Below, piece by piece: positions 26,058-34,732 of a stretch of DNA of 64,000 nt (positions within the stretch are counted from its first letter, which is position 1; each line of letters opens with the position of its first letter). This DNA comes from Paracnuella aquatica. GTDB lineage: Bacteria > Bacteroidota > Bacteroidia > Chitinophagales > Chitinophagaceae. Made by a program: the position numbers and the translations under genes. The notes beneath the pieces are model-generated. The model did not search any database, was not told the DNA's origin, and saw only the letters and a program-made list of their open reading frames with translations. The stretch lies in contig NZ_QOWJ01000012.1 of the NCBI RefSeq assembly GCF_003332885.2, positions 86,999 to 150,998 on the forward strand, read 5' to 3'.

Positions 26058-26756
26058 TTATAGCTCTGTTTTTTCCAATACATACACCACCAGTTGCCGG
26101 CGTACAACAAACCCCAGTTTGCGGTATAGGGACACTGCCCGTTCATTTTCGGGGTACACATGCAAAAACGGGATGCGACCCGCAGCGCAGATTTGTTCTA
26201 CCTGGCTTTGAATGAGCATACCCGCATAGCCTTTGCCCAAAGCATCGGGGTGGGTGCAAACGGCACTCAACTCGGTGTAGGGATCGGGTTGCAGCCGTTG
26301 GCCAGCCATGGAAACGAGCTGCCCGTTTTCGAAGACGCCTTCATAGTTGCCAAAGTCGATGGTGCGTGGCAAGAACGGGCCGGGCTTAGTCAGTTGGGTT
26401 AGCGCCAGCATGTGCGGAATATCGGCTTCGGTAAGTGGCACAATGCTGTTGCTGCGGCTTGCGGCAGCGCCGGTATTGGTGTGCACCATTTGCAGCAGGT
26501 TCTTTTCCAACTGCACCTGCCAGCCGGCGGGAACGGGCAGGGTGGCAGGCGTAAACAGTACGACAATTTCACCCATTTCAATGCCCGCATACAGTGCGCT
26601 CCATGTTTCCGGCTCATAGCGGGGCATACCTGCAAAAGCGCCCATATCGCGGCGGATAAATGCTGCGTTTTTATTGCCAAAAGCAAACGGGCGGTTGCCG
26701 GTTTGTAAAGCATTCCAGATGGGATTGTCCAGTATATGTGGCTTTGCGTGGGACAT
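26058..26756 (-). CDS. GNAT family N-acetyltransferase
   Basis: A 232-residue protein whose C-terminal half is a GNAT domain of the FR47/RimI-like type. Motif A is AVCTHPDALGKGYAGMLIQSQVEQI, followed by FLHVYPENERAVSLYRKLGFVVRRQ, the classical end of the fold. The N-terminal 100 residues form a less conserved domain of the kind found in two-part GNAT proteins. It should transfer an acetyl group from acetyl-CoA to an amine, but the substrate cannot be inferred. It is a single gene with its terminator about 150 bases downstream. Confidence 0.85.
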   Translation of the reverse strand: MSHAKPHILDNPIWNALQTGNRPFAFGNKNAAFIRRDMGAFAGMPRYEPETWSALYAGIEMGEIVVLFTPATLPVPAGWQVQLEKNLLQMVHTNTGAAASRSNSIVPLTEADIPHMLALTQLTKPGPFLPRTIDFGNYEGVFENGQLVSMAGQRLQPDPYTELSAVCTHPDALGKGYAGMLIQSQVEQICAAGRIPFLHVYPENERAVSLYRKLGFVVRRQLVVYVLEKTEL

Positions 26757-27039
26757 AAAGAAATTTGGGATGCAAAGGTAGTGTTGGCGTAAGAAAGGGT
26801 TGTCTTTACTTACCGGGTTTTCTCACAAGCCGGTATTCAATCAAAAAGCAGCAGCCTTTTGACTTTAAACGCAAAACATTCTTGCATCACGGTCCATTAA
26901 CATGCTAACGCCGGTACATTGGCTGTGCATTTATCTGTAGTTCTAATCCTGCCTTACGTAGCCCCAGCCCTCGTTGGTATTTGACCGCAGTCATTGCTTT
27001 TTTGACCAAAAAAAGAAGACATTTAAGAAAGCATGCTTT

Positions 27040-27525
27040 ATGAACCAGACACACCTCCATTTACTCATCACCCATCTTCCCATTTTCGGTTCAATTTTGG
27101 GTGGCATTGTGTTGGCTTACGGACTATGGGCAAAAAGTGATCAAACAAAGCTGGCTGCATACATTCTATTTATCATTGCTTCGGTGGGTGCTGGCATTGC
27201 CTATGCAACAGGCGAAGCTGCCGAGGAAACAGTGGAGCGGATTGCCGGCGTTTCTGATCATTTAATAGAACAACACGAAGAATTTGCAGTATTTGCTTTA
27301 ATATCATTGATCGTGCTTGGTGTTGCGGCGCTTGTTGGTCTTTTGCTGACTGTTCGAAAATCAAAATGGACCGGCGCCACAGCAGTGGCCGTTTTGTTTA
27401 TTTCAATTATTAGTTTCGGCTTGGTTGCAAGAACCGGGTATTTAGGCGGGCAAATACGGCATACAGAAGTTCATGCAAATTCAGCCGCATCGCTGCAGGG
27501 TGGCGAAAACGAGGAGCATCACTGA
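27040..27525 (+). CDS. Four-helix membrane protein, DUF2231-like
   Basis: From the ATG at 27040 the protein has 161 residues and four predicted membrane helices. The N-terminal MNQTHLHLLITHLPIFGSILGG, a GEAAEE motif after the second helix, a central H-L-I-E-Q-H-E-E segment and the histidine-rich tail (HTEVH ... EEHH) resemble the DUF2231 type of membrane proteins, which may bind metal or heme through such histidines. It precedes a VIT/CCC1-type metal transporter on the same strand by 70 bases, which makes a metal-related role possible. Function is otherwise unknown. Confidence 0.6.
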   Translation: MNQTHLHLLITHLPIFGSILGGIVLAYGLWAKSDQTKLAAYILFIIASVGAGIAYATGEAAEETVERIAGVSDHLIEQHEEFAVFALISLIVLGVAALVGLLLTVRKSKWTGATAVAVLFISIISFGLVARTGYLGGQIRHTEVHANSAASLQGGENEEHH

Positions 27526-27595
27526 TATTCGATTGATGTGTGATGCATGAATGGCAGGCATCGAGCAAAATGGAGCGTTTTTATAAAGTAAAAAA

Positions 27596-28303
27596 TTGAG
27601 CGTGGTAACCATCGATAATTATCTGGACAGCCATTACATTCACCGAAGTAACTGGTTGAGGGCAGCCGTTTTAGGTGCCAATGATGGCATCATTTCCATA
27701 TCCAGTCTTGCCATTGGCGTGGCCGCAGCCAGTGCTTCAAGAGATCCGATTGCACTGGCAACGGTTGCTGGTTTGGTTGCAGGTGCTTTGTCGATGGCCG
27801 CCGGCGAATATGTTTCCGTAAGTTCTCAAACCGACACGGAGAAAGCCGACATCGAAAGAGAAAAACAGGAGCTCGCAGAAATGCCGGAAGAAGAATTAAA
27901 TATACTGGCCCAGATTTATGAAAGGCGGGGACTAAAAAAGGAAACTGCGCTGCAAGTGGCAATAGAACTAACGGAGAAGGATGCTTTGGCTGCACATATC
28001 AGGGATGAATTGGGAATCAATGAAATCAGCCAGGCCAACCCAATACAAGCAGCCGTTGCATCAGGCGCATCTTTTATTGCTGGCGGTGTGTTGCCGCTGT
28101 TGGTGGTGCTTTTTGCGCCGGTAAAGTATATGGAGTTGAGCCTGTATGGTTTTACCATAATTTTTCTGATTGTTTTAGGGGCAATTTCAGCAAAGACAGG
28201 CGGCGCTAATATTGGAAAAGCCGTTGTACGCATTACCGTTTGGGGTACACTGGCCATGGGCCTTTCGGCATTGGTGGGGTATATCTTTGGGGTTAATGTA
28301 TAG
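27596..28303 (+). CDS. VIT1/CCC1 family iron/manganese transporter
   Basis: The 235-residue protein begins with the family signature SNWLRAAVLGANDGIISISSLAIGVAAAS, then GALSMAAGEYVSVSSQTDTEKADIEREK at the end of the second helix, a cytoplasmic acidic helical loop (about residues 80-150), and three further helices. VIT/CCC1 proteins export Fe2+ or Mn2+ from the cytosol, and the acidic loop binds the metals in well-studied members. The start is probably a TTG at 27596, with a GTG two codons later as an alternative. It follows the DUF2231-like gene on the same strand. Confidence 0.9.
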   Translation: MSVVTIDNYLDSHYIHRSNWLRAAVLGANDGIISISSLAIGVAAASASRDPIALATVAGLVAGALSMAAGEYVSVSSQTDTEKADIEREKQELAEMPEEELNILAQIYERRGLKKETALQVAIELTEKDALAAHIRDELGINEISQANPIQAAVASGASFIAGGVLPLLVVLFAPVKYMELSLYGFTIIFLIVLGAISAKTGGANIGKAVVRITVWGTLAMGLSALVGYIFGVNV

Positions 28304-28538
28304 TCTTGCTTAGGCGTACTTACGGACAATTGCAATAATGGATAACCTGTTGTGCAATTGTGTAGTTGATTAAACAATAAGTGGCCGAAGCACAACATCC
28401 AAGCGGGTTTTAGCAGGTTAAAATGAACGGCCGCTTGTTCACTTCAAACACGGCCTCAGCATTTGATAGCACGACACTTGATAAGCGAATAGGAATGACG
28501 AATTGTTTTGAACTTACAGCAACAACTTCAATCTGTTT

Positions 28539-28907
28539 ATGGAAATAATTACAAAAATTCTAATTGGTATTATTGCGCTGGAGCATTTGTACATCCTGTA
28601 CTTTGAAATGTTTGCATGGGAAACGATCGGGAAAAGAACCTTTACTTCCTTGCCGGAACATTTGTTTAAACCCACAAAAGGATTGGCCGCCAACCAAGGG
28701 CTTTACAACGGTTTTTTAGCAGCTGGACTCATTTGGAGTTTGTTTATTTCGGACGTCACCTGGTTTAGAAACATTGCTTTGTTCTTCCTGGCTTGCGTAG
28801 CCATCGCTGGTATTTTCGGCGCATTAAGCGCAAGCAAAAAGATCTTTTTTGTTCAAGCCTTGCCTGCTATCATTGCTATCATTTTTCTGTTCATCTCTTA
28901 CTTCTGA
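28539..28907 (+). CDS. DUF1304 family membrane protein
   Basis: A 122-residue protein with four predicted membrane helices. It opens IGIIALEHLYILYFEMFAWET and has NQGLYNGFLAAGLIW in the second helix, the hallmark order of DUF1304 proteins. Function is unknown in the family. It forms a loose group with the two membrane-protein genes upstream, but the 235-base gap suggests its own promoter. Confidence 0.85.
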   Translation: MEIITKILIGIIALEHLYILYFEMFAWETIGKRTFTSLPEHLFKPTKGLAANQGLYNGFLAAGLIWSLFISDVTWFRNIALFFLACVAIAGIFGALSASKKIFFVQALPAIIAIIFLFISYF

Positions 28908-29128
28908 CGCTGCCATTTTTTGCTCCATTGGACTTGTGGTTGATATAGCGATAGCATGCCTGAATGATGCCTGGTCTTATCGAACTGTGCTCATAAATTG
29001 CGATTCACGATGTTTCTTAATTAGTAACACCCAAGTTCAGGCTGCGTTCTATTAGGTAGAACGAGGTTCATATTACTATAAAGTGCAGTAGTTTTCATAC
29101 ATTCAAACCCACCTTTTACCGCAGTGTT

Positions 29129-30121
29129 ATGAATAAGAATTTGTTGCTTGTTATCTGCTCCATTTTTTCCTTTTGTTTGCTTTCAACAGGAGTGTTTGCG
29201 CAAAAGAACCCGGTTATTGAAGGCTGGTATGCCGATCCGGAAGGCGTGATCTTTGGAAAAGAATACTGGATTTATCCTACCTATTCCGACAAATATGAAA
29301 AGCAGGTGTTCCTTGATGCTTTTTCTTCAAAGGATATGGTTACCTGGAAAAAGCACCCACGCATACTCGACACCGCTGTGGTAAAATGGGCCAAAATAGC
29401 CATGTGGGCGCCTTCGATCATTAAAAAAGACAATCAGTATTTTCTTTTCTTCGCTGCCAACGATATTCAAAGCAAACAACGCAACAAAGTGGCCGACGAC
29501 ACTTTGGGAGGCATTGGTATTGCTGTTGCCGACAATCCTGCCGGCCCTTTTAAAGACTACCTGGGTAGACCATTGATCAATAAATTTTACAACAATGCCC
29601 AGCCCATTGATCAATTTGTGTTCAACGATAAAGATGGTCAATATTATATTTTTTATGGTGGATGGGGCCGGTGTAATGTAGGTAAGTTAAACGCAGACTT
29701 TACCGGACTGGTGCCTTTTTCGGATAGCGAGTTGGTGAAGGAAGTGACACCAAAAGGTTATGTTGAGGGCCCGACAATGTTTATCCGAAATGGGCAGTAT
29801 TATTTTATGTGGTCGGAAGGCGGCTGGACAAATGGCACGTATAAAGTGGCTTATGCCATTGCAGATAATGTGTTGGGGCCTTTTGAACGAAAAGTCACGA
29901 TCCTGGAAGCCGATGAAAGTATCGCAACAGGAGCAGGGCATCATTCCGTTATCAACATTCCCGGTACGGACGAATGGTATATCGTGTACCATCGCCGTCC
30001 CATTCCCAACCTTGGCCGCGATCACCGGGTTGTATGCATCGACCGATTGCTGTTCAACGCCGATGGTACCATCAAAAATGTGCGGATGACTTTCGACGGC
30101 GTGAAGCGTGAACTGAATTAA
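29129..30121 (+). CDS. Secreted GH43 family glycosidase
   Basis: The protein has 330 residues with a signal peptide ending GVFAQ. A five-bladed propeller of GH43 type follows: GWYADPEG (catalytic base Asp), MWAPSI, QPIDQFVFND (pKa-modulating Asp), GYVEGPTMF (acid Glu) and HHSVINIPGTDEWYIVYHRR. GH43 enzymes act on beta-xylosides or alpha-L-arabinofuranosides. The subgroup cannot be fixed here. It is alone, with no other xylan or arabinan genes around, so it may trim plant polysaccharides apart from the N-glycan locus. Confidence 0.9.
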   Translation: MNKNLLLVICSIFSFCLLSTGVFAQKNPVIEGWYADPEGVIFGKEYWIYPTYSDKYEKQVFLDAFSSKDMVTWKKHPRILDTAVVKWAKIAMWAPSIIKKDNQYFLFFAANDIQSKQRNKVADDTLGGIGIAVADNPAGPFKDYLGRPLINKFYNNAQPIDQFVFNDKDGQYYIFYGGWGRCNVGKLNADFTGLVPFSDSELVKEVTPKGYVEGPTMFIRNGQYYFMWSEGGWTNGTYKVAYAIADNVLGPFERKVTILEADESIATGAGHHSVINIPGTDEWYIVYHRRPIPNLGRDHRVVCIDRLLFNADGTIKNVRMTFDGVKRELN

Positions 30122-30437
30122 AGCGCGGTAACGTTATTTCGCTTAAGCCAGGCTAGTAGGGGACATTGCAAGTGTTCTGAGTTCCTTCTAAAACGGGAGC
30201 CGGCTCACCAATGGGTTTATAAGAAACAGGAGTCGGTTTAAGTAGGCTTAGGCGTTGATACCGGCTTAGTTTATGGGATTTTTATGTGATATTGACCCAA
30301 AACCTCATCCATAATTTCTCGGAACAAACCGCCCACACTACCTTCACTGTGGCCGCCCAAACTAACTACTAATTAAGGCCTTAACCAGAACCGAGTACAG
30401 GAAAACTGTGAAAGTCATTAGGATTGTTATTGCTACT

Positions 30438-30470
30438 AACCTTGATGGAGTGATCTATCAAGGTTTTTTG
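30438..30470 (+). terminator. Rho-independent terminator
   Basis: AACCTTGAT and ATCAAGGTT (30438-30446 with 30457-30465) form a 9-bp stem followed by TTTTTG. It lies 317 bases after the GH43 stop, so it may end that transcript or an unrecognised RNA. Confidence 0.65.
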
Positions 30471-30754
30471 TTTTAGCCAAGCTCATTTGCAAATGGCGCA
30501 TCTCAACTACACTGATATTTTCCAACTGATGTATTGATCGATGAGCCGTTGTAAGTGGAGCATAATTGCGGATATGTTCAAAAACTACACTATATTCAGC
30601 GGAACATCAAAAAATCTCGGATTGATATTCAAACTTTCCGAAAGCGTTGTTGAAAATATTGATGCTAAATATGGAGCATGCTAATCCCGATATGAATTGG
30701 GTGCTTATGGCTTGATAGTTGTAAAAATGTTCTATGCACTAAAGCAATTAAAAT

Positions 30755-30970
30755 ATGGAGCCCAACAACAATAACAACAACGTAATCATTTCAGAGGATG
30801 GCCAGCGGCTAACAATAGAAAATGGTTTAATCACCGGCACAGATAACGCCAATCCTGGACTGGCCCACGAAACAGGTAATGTGATGGATGAAGATAACCG
30901 GGAGCAAAATGAGGGTGGTGGCGCTTGTCCAACGCATCCAGGCAATTCACTGAGCGATGGTCGCGAATAA
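30755..30970 (+). CDS. Small acidic hypothetical protein
   Basis: A 71-residue reading frame starting MEPNNNNNNVIISEDGQRLTI. It is acidic, Asn-rich at the start, and ends with GGGACPTHPGNSLSDGRE, with a single cysteine. No signal peptide, membrane helix or known domain is seen. Support for it being real is modest: it is the only coherent frame in a gene-poor stretch, its composition is protein-like rather than random, and a good terminator follows 125 bases after its stop. A precursor-peptide role is conceivable because of the Gly-Gly-Gly-Ala-Cys segment, but nothing nearby could process it. Confidence 0.35.
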   Translation: MEPNNNNNNVIISEDGQRLTIENGLITGTDNANPGLAHETGNVMDEDNREQNEGGGACPTHPGNSLSDGRE

Positions 30971-31094
30971 AAGCGGGCTGGTGAGGGGCTTTCTTTATAA
31001 ATACTTTAGACGTCTATCGCTATAGCTTTATGAGCAGGTAGCATTTGCGTTCAATGGATGCACTGATAAAAGACAATGATCTGACAAGTGGTAC

Positions 31095-31140
31095 AAAAAA
31101 AGCTGCAACTAATTGTTCTACAATCGGTGCAGCTTTTTTA
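31095..31140 (+). terminator. Rho-independent terminator
   Basis: An A-tract plus AGCTGCA (31095-31107) pairs with TGCAGCTTTTTT (31128-31139) around a 20-base loop, and a U-run ends the stem. It would stop a transcript from the small frame at 30755. Confidence 0.7.
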
Positions 31141-31742
31141 TGTGGACAGGACTAGCTGTAGTTCGAACTTTTTGGTGCAAGACTTAGTGGAAATCATTGC
31201 ATATTGATTGGTGATTTTGCTTACTTGTAAGGAATTGTTCCTGGATTCGGCTATAAGTGCATGCATGTTCCATATTCTAAATTAAGCCTACTTAAAAGGC
31301 CAAGTTGATAACCACGATTTTGCCCTTTTGAGGTTTCATTTTCATATGCTACAAAGACATGTAAAGTTTAAGAGCTACCGTATGGTTTTATCTTCCCCAA
31401 GCACATTGTTTCTAATTATAATTAACTGATCAAGTAAATCATAACTAGCATGCTTTATCTTAAGAAGGCTTGCTTTTATTTTCATGGTGTCCTCATATTA
31501 TGAACTCTTTAGAAAGATAAGCTTCTGCTTTTGTAATTTCAATAATATCAATGAAGCTATTAACACATCCCTGCATGCAAACCCTCCTCGATCTGAATTT
31601 ATACTAGCGCAATTGACCCTGTTTTACTTTATTGTAACTTATTAGGCTTTACTATATGATTTTGCTCATGAAGGGAAGGAGTCAGGTTATTTCCAACAAA
31701 TAGGTGGTAATATTATGTAATCCAATCGCAAACCAAAACACC

Positions 31743-32276
31743 ATGAAGCCTTACCTCATCCTGTTTTTGCTTACGCTGCTGAGTACCACCTGCAAAAAAG
31801 AAAATGCCAAAGCGCCCCAACTGCCCCCCGCCACCCAGGAAGGCAAAAGAGTATTTGCCTGCAAGGTGAACGGAAAAGTGTGGATTTCAAAGGGGGGGAT
31901 TAGAGAAATGAATGGCGGGATAGATGGCGATACCCTGAGTGCCCGGGGCACCATAGATACTGATGACGGCAGAATTGAATCGTTTGGGATAGTGCTCCTT
32001 GGCAGCTATAGAGATGGCGAAACAGAATACGAGCTAAACGACACTGCCAGTGCCTATGCGGTTTATAGGAGGAATCCTGGGGCTGATTGTTTTTCCACAG
32101 ATGGAAGGGGCTATGGAAGCGTGGTGCGTGTAAAAATAACAGGCGGTCATCTTACCGTAACCAGAGCTGACCGGGTAAACAACATTGTGTCGGGCACCTT
32201 CCGCTTCAATGTTCCCACTGATTACTGCGATACCATTAAAGTTACTGAAGGGAGATTTGATATTAAAACTTGGTAA
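31743..32276 (+). CDS. Predicted lipoprotein of unknown function
   Basis: Starting at the ATG at 31743, the 177-residue protein has a short hydrophobic leader and a lipobox ending LLSTTCKKE, so it should be lipid-anchored. The mature part has FACKVNGKVWISKGG near residue 40 and ends SGTFRFNVPTDYCDTIKVTEGRFDIKTW, a beta-rich layout seen in many small Bacteroidota lipoproteins with the DUF6252-like fold. No enzyme motif is visible. It is directly upstream of the truncated hydrolase gene, with almost the same 17-base start region (one mismatch). Confidence 0.7.
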   Translation: MKPYLILFLLTLLSTTCKKENAKAPQLPPATQEGKRVFACKVNGKVWISKGGIREMNGGIDGDTLSARGTIDTDDGRIESFGIVLLGSYRDGETEYELNDTASAYAVYRRNPGADCFSTDGRGYGSVVRVKITGGHLTVTRADRVNNIVSGTFRFNVPTDYCDTIKVTEGRFDIKTW

Positions 32277-32330
32277 TCTAAACTACTCTGCTTGTTTTCA
32301 AGATATTCTTAACGCCAAAACCAAAACATC

Positions 32331-33626
32331 ATGAAATGCAAAGCTTTGCTTTTGCTACTGGCACTTCTATGCCTTTTTGTGTCATCCCAAGCACAAACCT
32401 ATGACTCCACAGGCTATTACAACCAGATGAATTACCTGTATTCCCGGCTCAACAAAAGCCAGATTACCAGCGGCCTCCTGAAAGAGTATGCCATTGAGTT
32501 CAACAACTGGGACAATTTTACCGGCACACAACTGCACGACAGTAATTTTGTGAGTCTCACAGAGTGGCGGCTCCTGTATGCCGGCCTGTATAGCAGCCAA
32601 ATAACCAGCACCCCAAAAATGCTTTACCTGGATACGCTTAACCGGCTGCTGAACAAGTATAGCCAGCCTAACCAGCCCATCAGCATGCCGGTTCTGTATT
32701 ATCATTATCAAAGCATTAAGCCCACTGCCCTCACAGTCAACCTGCTGCGAAATGAAAACGGCCAGTTGGTTGATGTCGCAGGGCGAACTCAAAGCCCTTA
32801 TGATACCAAAGAAATGTTTGCCATAGCCCCCATTCTGCAGGCTACATTTACGGGCACCAGTCAGATCATCTTTCGGTCTGACCTATTGCTGGGCAACACC
32901 GGGAAAACGGTACGCACCGTTGAAGTAGACGCCAATGGAAGCGGCGCCTGGCAGACCGTAGCCCTGAATACGCCTTTTAACCTTACCTATACTACCGAAG
33001 GGTTTTATAATATCAACATTCGCATTACTTACACTGACAATTCGCAAAGGCTGGGCCATACCAAACTGGCTGTGCATGCAAAGCCAGTTAATGGCGCATC
33101 TATGATGCGCACTTTTCGAAAACAAAGCAGCCTTGCATCGGCTACGGAATTTCGGTTTGCACCAGATACCTATGGCGATAACCCACTTGAACCTGTAGCT
33201 GCACCTGCTGCACGGCCATTTGCAGGAGCTTCCGCAACCGGCCAAATGATTATAGAATTTGCCCGGAACAATACCACGGGGCAGATTAGAAAGCCGCTCA
33301 TTGTTGTGGAAGGATTTGACATGACGAATGAATATTTCTACAGAGATTTTGCAGATGAACTTGAAAATGATTTCAACAATAGGCCTGAAACGCCAATAAC
33401 ACTTAATGATAATCTTGATGATATTGGTGAATACGACGTTATTTTTCTAAACTTCAACAATGCAACCGACTTTATTCAGCGCAATGCATTCCTGCTGGAA
33501 GCGGTTATTGGACGTGTAAACGCAGAGAAAGGGTTATATAATTGCATACGCCGGCCAACCTGGATCAATTTGACCGGCGTATGCAGTATTGGAAGAAAGT
33601 GTGCGACTGAAAAAGCAGCTCAGTGA
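32331..33626 (+). pseudogene. Truncated secreted alpha/beta-hydrolase-type protein
   Basis: The frame starts with a clear signal peptide (MKCKALLLLLALLCLFVSSQAQ) and continues about 400 residues in the style of very large Chitinophagaceae secreted proteins. At residues 325-400 it reaches KPLIVVEGFDMTNEYF and YDVIFLNFNNATDFIQRNAF, which is the start of a hydrolase domain that normally leads to a G-x-S-x-G nucleophile motif. That motif is missing, because after about 33535 the reading passes into unrelated sequence (the recombinase fragment) and stops at 33626. The native protein would be much longer. The gene is therefore cut by a rearrangement, and any product would lack its catalytic serine. 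Confidence 0.7.
33544..33584. repeat. Perfect inverted repeat at the gene-fragment junction
   Basis: GCATACGCCGG (33544-33554) and CCGGCGTATGC (33574-33584) are exact inverted copies with a 19-base spacer. The left arm is in the tail of the truncated hydrolase gene and the right arm is at the start of the recombinase remnant. Confidence 0.9.
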
Positions 33627-33985
33627 AACAAGGAACCTATTAGATAAGATAGAAGAGCGGTTTGTGGTGGGTGAGATCACCAAGGCGATGTATGAGAAAT
33701 ACGCTGGTAAGTACTTGGAGGAAGTGGGGCAAATTGAAGGGGAACTATCCAAAAATGCATTTGATAGTTCGAACTTGGATAAGGCGGTAAAAAAGGGGCT
33801 TCAAATCGCTGGAAACATCAGTAGAATGTGGGCTTCCAGCGATTTTGATGGAAAGCGAAGGCTTCAATATTTGGTGTTTCCTGAAGGAGTAATGTACAGC
33901 AAGGAAAATGATCGAGTTCGAACCGAAAGAGTCAACGAACTATTCCGCGCAATTGCAAGCGGGAAGCAAGTTTTAGCAGAAAAAG

Positions 33986-34018
33986 AAAATGGTAACCTCG
34001 TAGAAGATTACCATTTTT
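33986..34018 (+). terminator. Rho-independent terminator
   Basis: AAAATGGTAA (33986-33995) pairs perfectly with TTACCATTTT (34008-34017), followed by a short T run. It lies at the end of the recombinase homology, just before the 3' end of the tRNA gene. Confidence 0.7.
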
Positions 34019-34027
34019 CGTGTCCTG

Positions 34028-34099
34028 TGGCCTCGCCGCGAATCGAACGCGGACCCAGGGCTTCGGAGACCCTTATACTATCCATTGTACTACGAGGCC
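34028..34099 (-). tRNA. tRNA-Arg (anticodon CCG)
   Basis: On the minus strand a full cloverleaf folds: 7-bp acceptor stem GGCCTCG/CGAGGCC, D arm with the AATGGATA loop, anticodon arm AGGGT-CTCCGAA-GCCCT, a 4-base variable loop, and T arm CCGCG-TTCGATT-CGCGG. The anticodon CCG is at 34066-34064, reading CGG arginine codons. The discriminator is A and no CCA is encoded. The gene is 72 bases, directly downstream of the MarC-like gene on the same strand. Confidence 0.95.
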
Positions 34100-34122
34100 G
34101 TAGTTTGGGTGCGCAAGTTACG

Positions 34123-34704
34123 TTACTTCACAATCAGTCCATGCGCATTGGTGGCAAATATTTTTACCGCAATAGCCAGCAATATTACACCAAAAAATTT
34201 TCGGATGGCAATTAAACCAGCCGGTCCCAGCATGCGTTCAATGAAGCTCAATGATTTCAATACTGCAAACACAATCAGCAGGTTCAGCAGGATGGCCACA
34301 AACACTGTTGTTTGGCTATAGTTGGCTTTTAAGGAAATAATGGTGGTGAGCGTACCCGAGCCGGCAATGAGCGGAAAAGCAATGGGCACCACGGTAGAGG
34401 CCCGTTCGTTTTTTTCGCTTTTGAAAAATTCAACGCCCAGCACCATCTCCAGGCCCAATATAAAAATCACAATCGAGCCGCCTACGGCAAACGATTTTAC
34501 ATCCAGCCCCAGCAGGTTCAGAAACGGCTCGCCAATAAACAGGAACAGCACCATCAGTCCGCCGGATATCAGCGTGGCCCTTGCTTCCCTGATCTCGCCC
34601 AGCTTGCCTTTTAGCGTAATTAAAATGGGCACCGAACCAATGATATCGATGATGGCAAACAGGGTAAACGTAACCGTAAGCAGGTCTTTGATGTTGAATT
34701 CCAT
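34123..34704 (-). CDS. MarC family (UPF0056) membrane protein
   Basis: From the ATG at 34704 the 193-residue protein has six predicted membrane helices in the MarC pattern: FTLFAIIDIIGSVPILITL at the start, GGSIVIFILGLEMVLG in the middle, and VPIAFPLIAGSGTLTTIISL as the third signature. MarC proteins were once linked to multiple antibiotic resistance, but no transport function has been shown. It is the last protein gene of the minus-strand group that starts with btuB. The longer version starting at 34938 overlaps cobC and is not credible. Confidence 0.85.
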   Translation of the reverse strand: MEFNIKDLLTVTFTLFAIIDIIGSVPILITLKGKLGEIREARATLISGGLMVLFLFIGEPFLNLLGLDVKSFAVGGSIVIFILGLEMVLGVEFFKSEKNERASTVVPIAFPLIAGSGTLTTIISLKANYSQTTVFVAILLNLLIVFAVLKSLSFIERMLGPAGLIAIRKFFGVILLAIAVKIFATNAHGLIVK

Positions 34705-34732
34705 GTGCTGGATTTGCCGCAAATGTACACAC

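Larger units (their letters stand above)
30122..31742. other. Gene-poor region with two terminators
   Basis: About 1.6 kb carries no recognisable protein apart from the small frame at 30755-30970. Terminator-like hairpins lie at 30438-30470 and 31095-31140. The rest is AT-rich and has short broken frames only, which may be decayed or recently acquired DNA. Confidence 0.5.
33574..34215 (+). pseudogene. C-terminal remnant of a large serine recombinase
   Basis: The frame begins PAYAVLEESVRLKKQLSETRNLLDKIEERFVVGEI and continues through WASSDFDGKRRLQYLVFPEGVMYSKENDRVRTERVNELF. This is the coiled-coil and end region of large serine recombinases (site-specific integrases). The catalytic N-terminal resolvase domain and most of the zinc-ribbon part are absent, so it cannot recombine DNA. 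Recognisable homology ends near 33980. The frame then runs through a terminator hairpin and antisense across tRNA-Arg to a stop at 34215. Its position beside a tRNA suggests the leftover of an integrated element, with the rest deleted. Confidence 0.75.

Noticed and set aside
30574-30684. 36-codon frame (MFKNYTIFSGTSKNLG...) that faintly resembles the start of PRPP synthetase
   Set aside because: Only the IFSGT and KYG parts agree with that family and the rest does not, so a chance match is more likely.
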